Below are positions 29,301-40,431 of a stretch of 64,000 nt of DNA, piece after piece. The DNA is from Euwallacea fornicatus (taxonomy: Eukaryota; Arthropoda; Insecta; Coleoptera; Curculionidae). The DNA is taken from positions 5,332,001-5,396,000 of the forward strand of contig NC_089542.1 of assembly GCF_040115645.1 (NCBI RefSeq), written 5' to 3'. The translations under genes were made by a program, and so were the position numbers. Each line of letters opens with the position of its first letter. Within the stretch, counting starts at the first letter, position 1. The notes beneath the pieces were generated by a model. It was not told the DNA's origin and did no database searches. It saw nothing but the letters and a program-made list of their open reading frames with translations.

Positions 29301-32300
29301 TAAGGATAAAGTGGCTAAAGAGTTATCGTTGGCTACTCCACTCGAAACCTTAGAAATGTTCCACTTAATTACATAAAAAAGGAGAAGGATAATTTACCTA
29401 AATTTGGTTTGACAAATACTTACTTTTCAATTTTTGGTAAACAATCTTTTGGAAAAATCAAAACACCCTGTTATTGTCTATCACGTGAAAAGACTTACAT
29501 ACAAATGTTCGTATTAATCACATCAAAAAACTATTTGCTCGCTTGAAACTGGGAACGTAAAAGTTAAATTTCATAAATAAACTAACTTTAATGAGAAGTA
29601 AATTCAAGAAATTGCATAATATGTATTGTGTTTATATTATAAAATTTTAATTTCGGGTTCGCAAACATAGAAAAAATATTTTCCAAAATTTTTAAAATGT
29701 GTTCTCATGAAGACTGAAATTATTCGGAAAGGGTAAAGACAGCTAATAGATACATGATAAGTGGGAAAATGTGTATGTGAATTGCTTGTTGTGATTAGTA
29801 GGTTTATAATATTAAAAAAAACACAAGTTGTTTCATAAAAAAAAAACAGTTCCTAGAGCTTACAAGAATGTTCAAATTGGTTCTAGAAAACTATAAAAAC
29901 TATAATGAGAAAGAAATTTTGAAAAATCGCTTATCCAGTAACAAATTAATACTTAAATTAAATATTAATATTGAGTATTTTTAAATTCTACGTACAAGGT
30001 GGACCACTTCAAACAGTCTACCTGAAATATTTTAAATAGAAATTTTCTTCGGAACACTCTGAGACATGTCAATTTTACTTTTAAGGGAGACATTTTTAGA
30101 TAGTAAATTCTGAATTTTCAATTCTTCATCATTCTTCTGAAATCAATATTCTGGAATTTTTTTCTCCGCCGTTAAATATTGTAAAAAAAGCTTAAACATA
30201 ATAATTATAATAAACTCACCAATATTACAAAAAATGATGTTTATTATCGAACTCTTAAGATAAGGTGATGGATTTTGTTCCGATTTTACACTAATCAGAA
30301 TTATATCGCGAAATTTGTCGATTCATTCGAGGATTCAAAGCATCATAGTTTATACTACTGCAGAGAAGATTAAAATTGTCATTATTTATTTCAAAAACAA
30401 TGAAATAGCTTGAGAAACTGCAAGAATTTTTAAAGGAAAGTATTCCAGTAAGAATGTGAGCTATCTCTATGTGATGAATTCAATATCTAAATTTCATGAA
30501 GACTGGATCTGTTTGTTAACAAAAAATATAAAAGGCGACACACCATTTTCAACGAGGCTGCACAGATTACAATTTTTGGACATATTGAACTGTTTCATGT
30601 AAATCAAGAAAAGTTTATTTCAAGCATCCGTAAATTGCAAGCAACATCAGGTATTCCAAGTAGTAATATTCAGAGGATCTTGAAAAAGCATGATTTTCAT
30701 TTCTATAAAATGCATTTCATTAATGTGCTCAATGAAGATGATCTAGATCGCCGTGTGCAATTTTGTGAAGTGATGAGGGAAAGCTTTGGATCAATCCCAA
30801 TTTTTGATATTTTTTATACAGTTCCTGCACGTAATTTTTGGGACCAGCATTTTCCCAAACACTGGATTGGAGGAGAGTTTCATTGAATGGCCCTCAAGAT
30901 CGCCTGATTTTGGATCATTGGACTTTTTCTTATTATATATTATCTATTTAAAAACTTGTTCATACAACGAAATCAACTTTTCTAGAAGACGTTCGCCACT
31001 GAATATGCGTGATAGCATGTTGTGAAATATTTTCCGAAATGCTACAAAATGTTTGGGAGATGGTTGAACAAAGACTTTATTATTGTATGGAAGTGAATGG
31101 GTTGCAATTTGAACGGTCAATTAAATAAAACATTATTTAAACATTTATTTTTTTCGATTTATTTCACAGATGTCTTAAGCCGGTTTTTTACAAGCTTTAA
31201 GGCGGAGCAAAAAATTTCAGCATATTTGCAAAGAGAATTGAAATACCTTTAATTTAAATGAGCCACTTTATTCCCATGTCATTTAAGATTACTGAGGGGG
31301 TTGGAACCCCGCTTAGGGGTTGACTATACTTACGAATTTATGATCTAAAAATGTCCCTCTTGAAAATAAAATTGACGTATCTCGGGGTTTTCCGAAGAAA
31401 AAAATTCCATTCAAGATATTTCAGGTGGACTGCATTAAATGGGCCACCCTGTATATCCAGAAGATAATACATATATGGTATTGAAATTTGCTTCAAGTAA
31501 TTCTTTGATTGCGCACATTATTTCAATTGATTTTTGATTTCATATATATATTTTATTGTTTTCGATTCGTCCAATGTTCCTAATTTAAAGGAATTTATTA
31601 TTTTTTTGTTGTTTTAGAAATGTTTTCATATTTAAATATTCAAAATAAGTATTCACTTCTTTCTGTGCAATCAGGGTGTTCTATATGAAGGAGCAGGGTT
31701 CTAGTAGAGTATATTGGGAAAATAAATTTTCAGACAAACTTTTACAAGATTCTCATAGACTTATCGCCTTTGAAAAGGAAAAATGCACATGTGAATTTTT
31801 TTATTAACTGAAAAAGCATTATACTAGCTCTGCTACATGATCAGTTAACCACAAATCCGATCATGGAAATCTGTCTGAAAAAAGGTAACAAACTCGAGAT
31901 ATCGGTTATGACAGTGGAGCTCATTCAAGTCGCCTGAAAGGATGCATGTTCTTAACTTTACGGAACCCATTAATATGAATGCAAAGACGCCAGGCAATGC
32001 ATACAGGAAAACGCATTGTATGGTTATTTATTATTATTCGTGTATTTTTCTTGAATACGTTATGAGTTTTCAGCTTTAATGACAGCATTACGTATTAATC
32101 AAAGCCACCAGAATGCGCACAAAGGGCAGGAACGGAGGTTGCGGTGATTGATAGTTCGCCGTAAAATGAATCATAAATCTGAAGATCGGAATGGGTACCA
32201 CTAATCAGGAACGACGTATGCCAATTAATAATTTATTTTAAAGAGGGTGCAGCCATCGATTATGCTGAAATACGACAATCGTTAATGGTCCGCTGCGCGC

Positions 32301-35300
32301 CAGCATGACTTTATCATGGCTGCTTTTTTTCCACGTTTCTGATTTTACAATCCCGATTATGTGGGTGGTTTGAATGGGGGCCATTACGATTAATTCCTCT
32401 TCAGCAATTGTTGTAATAGAATTTGCTATAATTGATAGACTTCGAACTTCAAACACCTATTCTCAACTTTGCATAGAACAACAACTTAATGGTTAGGAAA
32501 GGCGTGTTTTTTTACGAAAAGTCAATGTCATGGCAATATCATCACCATTGATAATAAGCCGCAAAAAGGAAGGTCGCGTCTATAAAATATTTAGCCTAGT
32601 TATTAGAACTTGCATATGTATAATGTCTTCAAGATAAGAGCTTCCACTCAACAACAATTTTATTTATTACAACATAGAGCGTATTAGGCATTCACCAAAT
32701 TAGTACCTTTCGCATTTTCCCTTTCCAAGCGTAAACCCTACATTACAACCCCTTATCCCTACATTAACATTTGATTTGTTCTATTCTTATGTCCCAAAAG
32801 TATAGCATACATCTACCATCTAAATATGTAATGACTTACTATGTCAGACACATCCCTCAAATGTAAACTTTACTGGCATTATTTACGGCCCGCGATGGCC
32901 GTGTAAGTTTTGTCCTGAATAATGAATGATGCAAAACTTTACAAGGGTTGTTATTTATTGAAATATGGCCGTTCAATAATGTCTGTCAAGTTTCAGTGGG
33001 TATTAATAAATTACATTAATTTTTCAAACTTACCGGTATGGATGTAAGTGTGCTTCTTCATATCAGATTTCTGGTGGAATCGCTTCCCGCAATACTGGCA
33101 AGGGTAGGGCCTAGTGTCCGAGTGGATCAGCAGGTGGGTCGAGAGGGTTGAGGAGCGTTTGAAGGATTTTCCGCATTGTTGGCACTGAAAATAGAAAAGA
33201 AACCAGGTCAATAGGATGGCATTATTAAAGACTAAATCTCGACAAGGTTAAGTCTCGAAAATAGTTTTTTTACCCCTTATGCATCATCAGTACCACAGAA
33301 ATATTTTTAAGATACCAATTAAGTCATTGAAAATCTGTATTCAATAGTTCTTATCTTCCTGGGCATCAATGTATTTATTCTACTTTGATAAAGCATTGAA
33401 ATTTTTAATGAAAATCATCAAGCTGAAGAATCTCGAATTAACTCGAGCAAAGGAGAGTCATCTCGCGTTTGTATTCTGAATTAACCTGGCCAAATAAGTA
33501 AGGACACCTTCCATTTGTAACTTGAAGATGAATTTACATTCACTTTATGCTATCAGAAATTAATATCACGTAGAAAAGGAACTCATAATTGAAGTAAGTT
33601 TTTCGTAGAAAATTTACAGGTTAAATCGGCTTTTTCCTCATTTGTTTTAAAGAAATAAATGTGCTAAAATTTCTACGGAGGTAAAACACTTAATGATGAA
33701 TGCCTTTTTGAAAGAAAAGTGTGTTACTAATATTTTCAGGCAGTTTACTTATGCGACATTTCGAATAGGCACTAATTCTAAAAGAATGTCTCAGAAAGGT
33801 CCTTAGAATCCGTGGTCCCCGAGAATAAATGCTCAAATTCTTAAAAGGAAGTTCAATCATGGTATGTTCACCGCAGGCTGGTTGAAACCACTGGTTTCGG
33901 AACAAAAGCCTGTTTTGGCTAGTATTCATTTGGACAGCTACAAGTACACAGTTGAAAATTGGAAAACAGATTATCTAGCGATGAATCTCGATATAAAGAT
34001 TTCAACTTAGATCGAATGAAGCATGTCAGGCATCTCGTTAATACAAGATTCTGTTTAAAGTACGTTATACCAACAATGAAGCGTAGACAGAGTAGTGTAT
34101 TATTATGGAGCTGTTTCCATGGATCAGAGTAGGTCCATTACACTTCATAAACGAGACTATGGATTGATTGGTTTACAGGAATACAATCGAAAATCTAATG
34201 TTGCTCTGTACTGAGCGGTGGATAACTCTACCCTACGATTTATATTTCAACAGGACAATGATCTGAATTACTCATCCCACCTGGTTTGCGACCGTAATGC
34301 GCGGATTGTACAGTGGCCACTACACAGGTAGTCACTCATATCGAGAACTGACAGGAAGACGTAGAACGTCGGGCTTGTACTACAAGATTACTAAACAAAC
34401 CGTCTTTCAGCGATAAGATGAAGATAAAGTGTAAAAGTGTATGCGGTTTTATAGGATCCAACACTTAATTTCATCAAAGTCGCACCGATATCACCAAAAA
34501 TTTTTGAGTTTTTACTCAATTAATAATTAAATGAATCCCAATCATTTTGTTATTTGCTGGGTCTCAGCACAACTGTTAGACAAATAAAACGTATTTTCGT
34601 TAAATTTCCTCTACATATGTCTTATATCAATTGATATCATTTGGGTAAATAAATTTTTTACGACTTAATGGATAACAAATACCCATGAAACTATTATTTT
34701 TATTTTAATTAGGATATAAAACTTAAGAGAAAATACACCTCGCTCTTTCTTTAGTGAAAATACTAATATATAAGGTGTTAATTAAGTATGTAGGTAAATT
34801 TCAAGGAGTACATCATCGACGAATTTTGATATAAAACGTTTATATTAACGCGGATCCGGAACAGCTTTTCGAAATAAAAATTTTAATTTAAGTACCCTAT
34901 ATCTTGAAAACTTGCTCTTTGCAGACCCATGTTAATATGAACTTTTTATCTTATAATTCCTTAAAGATTCGCCCCATAAAGACTGTCTACATATTTCAAA
35001 TTAACACACTGTATGTATCTTATTTTATGGTTTATTTTTGTCCTGTAATGCGTAAAATTACTTAAAATTTTGTACCTTAACGAATTGATTCATCTCTTTG
35101 ATAAATTTAGAAGTTATGTAGCCTTGCCTTTTGAAATTCTTATTACGTTTCAAATTTTTTAAATAAAATTAATATCTTTTATTAAACACTACAGTAAGTT
35201 TTAGACTTTTAAGTTATTTCTCATTGAGTCTTTTCTATTAACTGCGTTTCAAGGAAACCTAAAAAAAAACTATACTTCTATTTGATCTCTGAGTGGTTTA

Positions 35301-38300
35301 AATATATATTTCAGTCGATTAAATCGACAAACAACTTTCAGAAATATTTTTAATTTTCCTCGAAATTGTCAACAGATGATATGTACCAATTCATTGGGAT
35401 TTTTCCAAATTTTGAGCGTGAATATCCCGAGAGTCTGTCCATAAATTTATCAAAAAACAGCTAAAATGGATGGTTTCGATCAGCTGTATAAGCCTGCACA
35501 TCCTGCCGGGTTTTAATACCTTCTTTAGCGTCTGAAGTCATTTGTTCTCTCCCTATCGCAATTTAAATTTTGAAATACGCTAATCTAACCTAAATAAATG
35601 AAATTCAGATTACAAATGAATATCACTTGTCATTTGTAGTGGGAACAAACGAATGTTGACAGTCCTTTGTTCAATTTAAGCTAAGTAACTTTTAATCATT
35701 ATATAACCTCAACAAGATATCTATATATTTTTGCCGTACAAGTACTAGCGAAAACTTTCACAAAGATTAAATTTTAAGAATATTTTTTGAAAGAAATTTA
35801 CTTTGAGTGATTAAATTAATAATTTATTTCAAAAACCTCCAACTGAAGACAGCTGATAAATTCACGATGATTGAATAGTAACAAGCTTTAATTAGCGTCA
35901 CGTAACTGAAATAATTACGAGAAAAAATACGCCAGTTATGACTGGGAACGCCTCCCTAAGGAAATATAAACATACAATCAAATTTTTATTACGAAACAAT
36001 TATCTTCTGAAGAATCTATGTATCAATTGCTTCAAATAAATTATTAGAGGTAATTAAAAACCTCGAAGGAATCGTAACGTTTCTATCACGAACATTTTTG
36101 AAAAGCGTATAATTAACGACGAAATCAAAAATGAAAATAGGGGGAAAATATAGTGTAACTTCCATTATTAATTAGCAGAAATTGAGCGGAAAACGATTGG
36201 AAATATAGTTAAAGTGGTTATTAGTGAACGCAAAAAAGGACATGAGTAGATTTCTTTATCGTAGCATCAATAAATTCATTAACAAAACAGAGAAAGAGAT
36301 ATAAGTTTTTTAATTAGCGATGCGATTGCGATCAATTTCGAGATATTTGAAATGGTCAGTGATTAGCGCAACAAATTATTAATATTGGATAGAGAAAATT
36401 GAAACAAAGGAGGTATAAATTTACGTATGTATTCCAAGAAACATCCCTCTAAAAGCTGCAATCGAAGCCAAATGGACAGTTCATAAAACCTGTCTTTTTA
36501 AAAGTTTCTACACTAGCAATTTAGTAATTTTTGCAACTTTTTCTTTTTTCATATATTATTTTCCTGCCAGGCTCATTGATTGATGCATTCATATTATAGA
36601 ACTACCAATGAGTAATAGCGATGTAACTAAACACAATGTTTAAATTGCCCTTAAATGGCAACGCATCCAAGTCCACTTGCTAAACCATTGTTGCCGGTAA
36701 AACGTCAAATTAATGGTCGCGATCGAGACGAAGATATCAAATGGAGATGTTTCTCAATGAACTGCAGCATCCCCAGTGTTGCCACACCTTTTTAAATTTC
36801 TTTTAATAGAGAGTGCTCTCAGAAAACGTGTCACTTTCATTTATTCTTTGATTTATTTATTGGATTCGTCGATAAATAAGAGACCAAACGATCATACCGT
36901 TGAAGATCAATAGTTATGGAATAAAAGTTTAATAATCGGGACCATTACCCCGGGTTTGGAATGATAAATGAACAAAAATGTATGCCTAGATTTAATGAGC
37001 ACTATTTCCGATTAAGTCTCTATGCATTATTGATGGAAGACATTAGCCTACGAACAGCCGGATCATTACCGCAACAGTCTTGTCTATGATTTTAGGCAGT
37101 GGTGTAGAGATAACCGTACTTTGGTCCTCCTAATCCCGACGAATTCGGGTAATTTTTTGTTTAATCCTTATTGCATATTAGAACAATAAAATTGCTACTA
37201 CATAATTAACTCAAGGAATGGTATGAGTGGCTCAAAATACTAGTTGTTTTGCACTACTGCACTGGTAACCCGTTCTGAATTTAATGTGCAAGAAAAGGAA
37301 CTATAACGGAAAGTTCATAAGTAGAGTTTCAGCCAAGTTTTCCTATTATTTATTCCTCAATAAGTAGTGCGGATGGATAATAAAGACCTTATAATGAAAT
37401 TTTTATGTCTTCAGTAAATCTAACGATCGATATTTCTGTGCCAGTTTTCCGAGAGTTTAAAGGCTTTAATTGCGAGGATTCGCGCTAATAATGCATACAG
37501 AGGTGGGCGTTATCAAATTATAGAGGTAAATATTTGATGTCCAATCAATGTACTGCTTCTTAGGAGTAATGGTTTTTAAACAACGTCAAAATTGATTGTC
37601 ATGTTGGAAATATTGGAATGCCTTTGGAACTTTGCAAATTTATCTGAATTTTTAATTTGTTTAAAAGTTTTTTCATTCAGAAGAAGCAATAAGCATCCTA
37701 TTACTTTTTGACACATATATTTTTTTAAAAGTGATTTCGTGGACGAGGTATAAGTTTAGTTGCTCAAATAAATTTGGCTCGCCACCGAAGACGGCAAAAC
37801 AAATAATCATTTGTCTTACCGTGAACTGTTTCTCTCCCGTGGGTCCAATGGTATGGGACGTCTTTGGGTGAAAGTCTTTCTCGTGGTCCCATTTCCATCG
37901 ACCATCGACCAGTTTCACGGGACTGACGATAGTCGGGTCGTGCTTGGAAGCTACATTTTTCATTTCTTGTTCGCACAAACTCCCAGGCGACCATATACTA
38001 TGCGTCCTCGATCGCCCTTTTAAGGACAAATTCAAAGGGGCATCTTCATCTGAAACAAACAAAAGTCCAGTTGTATAATCTTGAATCATTACGTCAAGTT
38101 TTAGAGAGAAAAACAATTAATTAATAAGGTATAAAAGAATGCTGGTAGGAAAATACTCGCAAGTTAGAAAATACTGGTAACCTTATTTACCATATAATAC
38201 TCGTAAATCTCTAAAGATTTTCTGAATTTAGTAATGAAAAATAAAGGTCAAATTAAGTTTATCATTACCAATTTCCATCAAAGTAATGAAATAGAGTTTA

Positions 38301-40430
38301 TTATTTCTTCACCTTTTAGATACGCCTCTGCTAGGTCTAAGATGACGTTTTTAGCGCAATTATTGTGTGCTTGTAGAAGTAATTTGGTTGATAAATTAAC
38401 AATTGATTTGTAAAAGTGACTAGAATTATTCTTTTCTATACATATAAAGCTCTGTTTTCCTTCTACAGTATAACTTAAATTTTTCTGTACTTACCGATTT
38501 TGGCCTTTTCGGGAATACACCCTGCATCTACTGAGGTGGCCTGATCTGGACTCAGTGATTCTAGTCTTTGAGTGGCTGGACTGTATGGCAAAAACAGACC
38601 CGGAATTGAGTGCCAAATGTAGGGAGGGTAGGGAGTAGGTACCAAGGGATTTAGGGCGTTCGCATATACCAAGGCTCCCATACCTGAAAGAAAAGAAAAT
38701 TGTGTTTTCTTTGCGAAAAGCGAGGACGCACAGGTGGTTTTTCCTTCAGTGATTTCGTTATGAAAAAGGAAGCGCACGAGATGATACTTTGTTTTTGTCC
38801 GATAATGGTCATTTATTTTCTCTATAACAGTATAAGATATTTGATTTATGATAAAATAATAATTGAAAAATGCTGTTATTCAAAATTAGCCCTAATTTAA
38901 AACGTTTTACTAAGAAAACAAATCTTCAAAAATTGATAACTTAAATGAAAAGCATGGTACAGTACTGCGTTTTTAATCAATATTAGCCTTGTATTTTTAC
39001 AGTAATACTAAAAAATTGTCGACTTGGTCTATCAAAAATGAGAAACATTCTGAGATAAAAAATAATTCATTTCAATATAAAATACATTACGAAAAATAAT
39101 TTCCAAATATGTATGTGTCAGTTGAAGCAAGGGAAGTTTAACGAAAAAAACGAAGAATTAAAAATAGTTGTCGATCAAAGAACAAGTATGCTACGCAGTT
39201 GTCTTTTAACTTGCTTATATGTAATGCTAGATTTGTATGTAACAGCAGGAAATATCAACTTGATTAAGCTGAAACAGCCTAATTGGGACTTAAGAATATT
39301 AACTTGAAAACATCTAAGATACAATAGTAAACAAGAAATTTTCAATCAGAAATTTCTCGAATATTCCATTTTGCAGTTTGCAAAAAATTTGGGGTACGTT
39401 AAAAATACTTAAGTACAAAGATAATGTGAACACAGTTGAAAAACTCAAATAAAGAATATGTGCAAGTCGTGTCCAAATATGTGAGAGAAAACGAGAGATC
39501 GGTCGTGCTATCCAGACTATTCTTCAGAGGCGTAAGTTATGTTTGCGCCAACAAGGAAGGCATTGTGAACAATATTTATAACTTATAGTGTTTTATATAT
39601 TTTATATTAATATTTTCGAAATTTGCAAATGCAATTTTTCTTTGTGCAAATGTTTTTCAGTAACTGACACCTCCCTCACTCTTTTGAAAGTAAGATAAAC
39701 TCAAGGAACGCTACCACGGTAAAAAGGTATTTGGTAGTAGATATTTTTCACGAAGTGAAAATGATATAAAATGGGGAATTTTTTGGACCGATGGACAGTC
39801 GAAATTTTAACAAAAAGAAAGGAATAAGAAAGTTTTGCGTTTAGACTTCGTAAAATCAGCAAAAAGGAAATAAGTGAACACAAAGGTTGTTTAAAATAGG
39901 AAAATTAAGTGGTTTTCCAATGATACTATGGAAATTGTTGTAGCTGCAATACATGAAAGATACGGGGCCATTTATATTACAAAACACAAGTCCTCAAAAA
40001 TAAAAAATAGAATTTCTTCAAAATGGGTAGAGTTTTCCGAAATTTTCTATATTACATTTTTAGTAGCATTTGATGTGTAGAACCACTTCCTGAAATTTAA
40101 TTAGGTAGTTCAGAGAAACCCTGTATATAACCCATAATTAATTTTTTTAAAAATATATTCCTTAATATTCTTGTGCTCTAAAGTTTTTGTATAGCCTCAA
40201 TTATTCTTATGAAACTTACTGCTAAGATACTCCTTCGCCCTTATTTCTTTCGACCTGCAAACAATCGAAAACGCGCTGTGTCTTGAAAGAGGAACATCGG
40301 TCGAATGAGGAGAAGCTGGACTCATGCTTCTGCTGGACATTCCGGCTGCAGGACTACTTGCAGGAGATTCTGGAGGGGTGTGATCCCTCGAGGCATCATA
40401 TGTGGAGGGTAGTAGTGTAACTTTTGGCAT
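14039..40430 (-). CDS. sens/sens-2: Gfi-1/senseless-family C2H2 zinc-finger transcription factor (whole coding region, 5 coding exons)
   Basis: Seen: joining 40430-40220, 38683-38495, 38049-37820, 33184-33034 and 14307-14039 gives 1050 nt, 349 residues plus TAA, with every splice phase matching (1,1,0,1). Residues 1-133 are Ser/Pro-rich and low in charge; P138-S142 is PLNLS; four C2H2 fingers lie at about 211-231, 239-259, 267-287 and 295-316; a 33-residue tail follows. Known: the finger block (KRSSTLSTHLLIH, HQKSDMKKHTYIH, SQSSNLITHMRKH, QRKVDLRRHRE) is the signature of vertebrate GFI1 and Drosophila Senseless, nuclear DNA-binding proteins (AATC core) that promote sensory-organ precursor fate downstream of proneural bHLH proteins. 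Vertebrate GFI1 has six fingers; the insect proteins have four, as here. Inference: a functional gene, since the coding exons carry no frameshift or stop. Whether it is sens or the paralogue sens-2 is not settled by the fingers alone. Confidence 0.95.
19131..19801. mobile_element. Transposase-less inverted-repeat element, TA-flanked
   Basis: CAGGGCGTTTCATTGCC at 19131 follows TA; the right end ...ACAACACCCTG at 19801 precedes TA. The inverted arms share ACATGTAAATTT.AATAC, TTTAAGGGCA, GTAAAATAT.AAAAATGTTC and CAGATATTTT, so each arm is at least about 200 bp with gaps. It sits directly beside the 3' end of the LINE. Confidence 0.7.
20029..23215 (-). pseudogene. LINE ORF2 remnant (endonuclease + reverse transcriptase)
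   Basis: Read 23215 to 20029. An APE-type endonuclease begins with IIQWNCDG and LQETN near 23200-23080, then NVYIPP and LLGDFNAHSPLWGS in another frame (22685-23122). Reverse transcriptase blocks follow: DFRPISLTCRMRKLMEKMI, AAFLDIEAAFDTV (motif A), GVPQGAVLSPTLF (motif B), and FADDLVVY (motif C, FADD at 21231-21220). A one-base frameshift falls directly before FADD. The C-terminus carries CX2CX7HX4C (CVHCNSRIIVQHLLVDC) and stops at 20029. At least three frameshifts show the enzyme is dead. Confidence 0.85.
23204..24463 (-). pseudogene. LINE ORF1 remnant (gag-like, CCHC zinc knuckle)
   Basis: Three minus-strand frame segments (24463-24269, 24152-23679, 23626-23204) are interrupted by frameshifts. 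The first has the TYSAVTK/PR-rich character of LINE ORF1 N-termini. The second holds a nucleic-acid-binding stretch and a zinc knuckle CX2CX4HX4C (CFLCKKAGHIASKC, about 23843-23802). The third is Lys- and Ser-rich. In intact elements this protein packages the LINE RNA. Confidence 0.75.
25988..28255. mobile_element. Mariner-like element with about 600-bp terminal inverted repeats
   Basis: The left arm 25988-26583 and right arm 27652-28255 are inverted copies over about 600 bp with scattered mismatches; landmarks include a shared gatggcggtgttctacaaat block and a GGCCCAAC..GAGTAT inner end. The right terminus reads CACCCTG followed by TA; the left is diverged (CAAGAAG) and lacks a clear TA. Between the arms lies a minus-strand transposase relic. 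Arms this long are unusual for mariner elements, whose repeats are often around 30 bp. It lies in the finger 2/3 intron. Confidence 0.8.
26750..27549 (-). pseudogene. Mariner-like DDD transposase relic
   Basis: Read from 27549: a helix-turn-helix-like start (NVRRDQRILNYYTQNPSASL), then WTDETTFLAAGG around the first catalytic Asp (about 27290-27262), HEIIWQQDSTPPH around the second (Asp codon 27009-27007), and SPDLTLVEDFFMG around the third (about 26890-26860). Several frameshifts and stops break it. The motif wording (QQD, SPDLT, DFFxWG) is that of the IS630/Tc1/mariner superfamily. I do not assign a DDxD spacing because the frame is broken between the residues. Confidence 0.75.
29995..31451 (+). 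mobile_element. Internally deleted mariner-like element with TA target duplication
   Basis: The element starts CAAGGTGGACCACTT at 29995 after TA (29993-29994) and ends ...GGGCCACCCTG at 31451 before TA (31452-31453). Terminal inverted repeats of about 118 bp match well (shared blocks CACCTGAAATAT, TTCTTCGGAA and GACATTTTTAGAT). Inside is a plus-strand transposase missing its catalytic core. It is a different subfamily from the long-arm element upstream. Confidence 0.85.
30540..31140 (+). pseudogene. Transposase relic lacking the first two catalytic residues
   Basis: The N-terminal helix-turn-helix part is readable (residues such as SSNIQRILKKHDFHFYKM, then NEDDLDRRVQFCE), followed by a jump at about 30800 to WIGG, EWPSRSPDFGSLDFFLLY, and a C-terminal YYCMEVNGLQFE near 31120. 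In full-length relatives some 150 residues with the first Asp and the QQD block lie at the jump. A frameshift also separates the third-Asp segment. It cannot be active. Confidence 0.75.
33034..33184 (-). CDS. sens/sens-2: Senseless-like exon 5 (zinc fingers 1 and 2)
   Basis: The acceptor TATTTTCAG ends at 33185; the donor GTAAGT (33033-33028) splits the Gly of the next TGEKP linker (phase 1). It codes residues 211-260: finger 1 CX2C...HX3H with KRSSTLSTHLLIH, a DTRPYP linker, and finger 2 with HQKSDMKKHTYIH. These are virtually invariant from Drosophila Senseless to human GFI1. Reading through the donor would add only six residues after TG before a stop at 33011, so a retained intron would give a two-finger protein. 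Confidence 0.97.
33690..34360 (+). pseudogene. Tc1-type transposase relic
   Basis: Broken plus-strand frames resemble Tc1 transposase: AGWLKPLVSEQKP and TVENWK near 33880-33965, GAVSMDQS/LHFINETMD wording near 34105-34165, and an FQQDND-like block at about 34247-34262 (the second catalytic Asp region). Stops and frameshifts are frequent. Terminal repeats are not identified. It lies in the intron between exons 4 and 5 of the zinc-finger gene. Confidence 0.6.
34771..35011. mobile_element. Short inverted-repeat element, TA-flanked
   Basis: TAAGGTGTTAATTAAG at 34771 (TA before) and ...AATTAACACACTG at 35011 (TA after) are inverted termini. Further inside, TATATTAACGCGGATCCG pairs with the inverse of CAGACCCATGTTAATATG. 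It is 241 bp and non-coding. Confidence 0.6.
37820..38049 (-). CDS. sens/sens-2: Senseless-like exon 4 (PLNLS motif and approach to the fingers)
   Basis: The acceptor TTTCAG ends at 38050 and the donor is GTAAGA (37819-37814), leaving in phase 0. It codes residues 134-210. P138-S142 reads PLNLS, a form of the PxDLS short motif that recruits the co-repressor CtBP in other zinc-finger repressors such as ZEB1. A basic, Trp-containing stretch follows (DGRWKWDHEKDF), and the exon ends in TGEKQFT, a finger-type linker placed right before finger 1. The role of PLNLS here is inferred from motif similarity. Confidence 0.9.
38495..38683 (-). CDS. sens/sens-2: Senseless-like exon 3 (Pro/aromatic-rich segment)
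   Basis: The acceptor CTTTCAG ends at 38684 and the donor is GTAAGT (38494-38489). Phase 1 enters and phase 1 leaves, giving residues 71 (split Ser) to 133. The segment is rich in Pro, Tyr and Trp (YPPYIWHSIPGLFLPYSP), then acidic/Ser and basic. No named domain is visible; linkers of this composition are usual between the N-terminus and the fingers of Gfi-1/Sens proteins. The frame is open across the exon and matches both neighbours, which is the main support. Confidence 0.88.
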
Positions 40431-40431
40431 G
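40220..40431 (-). CDS. sens/sens-2: Senseless-like exon 2 (start codon, Ser/Pro-rich N-terminus)
   Basis: The acceptor TTGCAG ends at 40432 and one C precedes the ATG (40430-40428). The exon codes residues 1-70 and ends in phase 1 at donor GTAAGT (40219-40214). The protein starts MPKVTLLP and continues with many SP and PP pairs (about residues 18-43), then a more ordered HSAFSIVC segment at 51-58. MPK is faintly like the MPRSFLV start of the vertebrate SNAG repressor domain, but the rest of the SNAG consensus is absent. Confidence 0.85.

Larger units (their letters stand above)
14308..33033 (-). other. sens/sens-2: Intron 5 of the senseless-like gene (18.7 kb, splits fingers 2 and 3)
   Basis: Donor GTAAGT at the right end and acceptor TTTTTTTGCAG at the left. 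It holds the 19131-19801 element, the LINE, the long-arm mariner element and the deleted mariner copy, together close to 9 kb. The rest (14.4-19.1, 24.8-25.9, 28.3-29.9 and 31.5-33.0 kb) is AT-rich with no gene seen. Confidence 0.9.

Noticed and set aside
40110..40128. Single CCCTGTATA ends (also near 60625, 29465 and 31674)
   Set aside because: No inverted partner found nearby, so no element could be delimited.
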